From positions 1-64,000 of the forward strand of contig JABIWH010000039.1 of NCBI GenBank assembly GCA_018701215.1: a stretch of 64,000 bases of DNA, in the 5' to 3' direction. The position numbers and the translations under genes are program-made. Under the pieces are notes generated by a model that saw only the letters and a program-made list of their open reading frames with translations, ran no database searches and was not told where the DNA came from. Origin of the DNA: Rhodospirillaceae bacterium (GTDB taxonomy: Bacteria > Pseudomonadota > Alphaproteobacteria > GCA-2731375). Below, in pieces: positions 63,689 through 64,000 of this stretch (within the stretch, counting starts at the first letter, position 1; every line of letters starts with the position of its first letter).

Positions 63689-64000
63689 TGTATTTTCTCC
63701 TCTTCGCCCGCCAGGTCGTAGCGTTGTTCCAACTCGTAGACCTCGGGCACGCCAAGAATATCGTTGACGCTCTTAACCTCGCCCGGCGGATTGAACTGCG
63801 CCATGGTCTGCCGGGCCGAACCGCTGGCGTTCAGCTCTTGCATCGCCGCAGTGGCGCTCTTGAACACCGCACCCAGGGCCAGGCCGGCCAGGATCTGGAT
63901 CTTGAAGCCCATGTGCTGCGCCACTTCCGCCGTGACCAGACCGCCGTTATAGAGACAGGGGATGCCCTTTTGCGCCAGTTCGCGGCTGTAGATCTCCAGT
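63685..64000 (-). CDS. Isocitrate lyase/PEP mutase-family lyase, copy 1 (partial)
   Basis: Only the C-terminal 104 residues are inside the window; the 5' end is cut by the right edge. The stretch LEIYSRELAQKGIPCLYNGG aligns with MDIYTRRLVEQGLPCLYNGN of the next gene, and the tail PEVYELEQRYDLAGE with PEIYELEQRYAID. It is therefore a tandem paralogue, not an identical copy. The overlap with the following start codon is four bases, so translation is coupled. Catalytic residues lie outside the window. Confidence 0.82.
   Translation of the reverse strand, partial: LEIYSRELAQKGIPCLYNGGLVTAEVAQHMGFKIQILAGLALGAVFKSATAAMQELNASGSARQTMAQFNPPGEVKSVNDILGVPEVYELEQRYDLAGEEEKIQ

Overview
The window is chromosomal DNA of a free-living alphaproteobacterium, most likely a Rhodospirillales relative. 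This rests on family content and gene order, not on any rRNA marker: no rRNA or tRNA gene was recognised. Pointers are a COQ9-family protein, a serC-serA-hisZ-purA run, priA facing a transaldolase-DUF484-xerC run, a TRAP transporter, a Tad-pilus edge and a GC-rich codon bias that creates many long false antisense frames. No CRISPR array, prophage, plasmid origin or IS transposase was seen.

Layout. 0.3-1.1 kb: edge of a Tad/Flp pilus locus (cpaA, flp) with a long regulatory region holding a CRP-like palindrome. 1.5-4.1 kb: a gamma-carbonic-anhydrase-like gene, dgcN and dgcA, the last two matching an N-acetylation route for D-glutamate breakdown. 4.2-8.6 kb: an unusual MlaA fusion, a Sel1-repeat protein, MlaC and an HtrA-like protein lacking the whole catalytic triad. 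8.7-12.2 kb: a CHASE2 adenylate cyclase abutting a GAF/HD-GYP protein. 12.4-15.7 kb: a 1088-residue helicase-like protein with a broken Walker A motif. 15.8-18.4 kb: cytochrome c, rhodanese, CBS-BON and a small membrane protein. 18.5-21.9 kb: a TRAP transporter operon. 22-28.6 kb: YhhN, a hydroxypyruvate-isomerase-like gene, the Mla ABC operon (STAS-MlaE, MlaF, MlaD, auxiliary lipoprotein), COQ9 and peptide deformylase. 28.6-37.6 kb: small catabolic and accessory genes. 37.8-43.3 kb: serC, serA, hisZ, purA. 43.5-50.1 kb: a TPR adenylate cyclase, priA, fsa, DUF484 and xerC. 50.2-56.1 kb: a candidate 25-residue microprotein gene, an amidohydrolase, an FAH-family enzyme, Uup and a TPR-sulfotransferase. 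56.2-60.9 kb: an SDR, an intracellular lysozyme next to an unknown lipoprotein, and small VOC, DUF1330 and SnoaL-like genes. 61-64 kb: an aconitase-type hydratase (two subunits) with two tandem PEP-mutase/isocitrate-lyase-type lyases.

Working together. The two Mla loci supply the parts of one lipid-transport pathway: outer-membrane MlaA, periplasmic MlaC and the inner-membrane MlaEFD complex with a PqiC-like lipoprotein. Two adenylate cyclases, one HD-GYP protein and a CRP-like site upstream of flp suggest cyclic-nucleotide control that may include the pilus.

Less ordinary items: a dispersed structured repeat of about 100 bp, three copies of which sit against stop codons; a 112-bp MITE-like inverted repeat overlapping the end of a lipoprotein gene; a tiny ORF whose ribosome-binding site is a 17-base exact complement of the 16S rRNA tail, with its own UUCG-loop terminator; two apparent pseudoenzymes (HtrA-like and SF1-helicase-like); and the hydratase-lyase cluster at the right edge.
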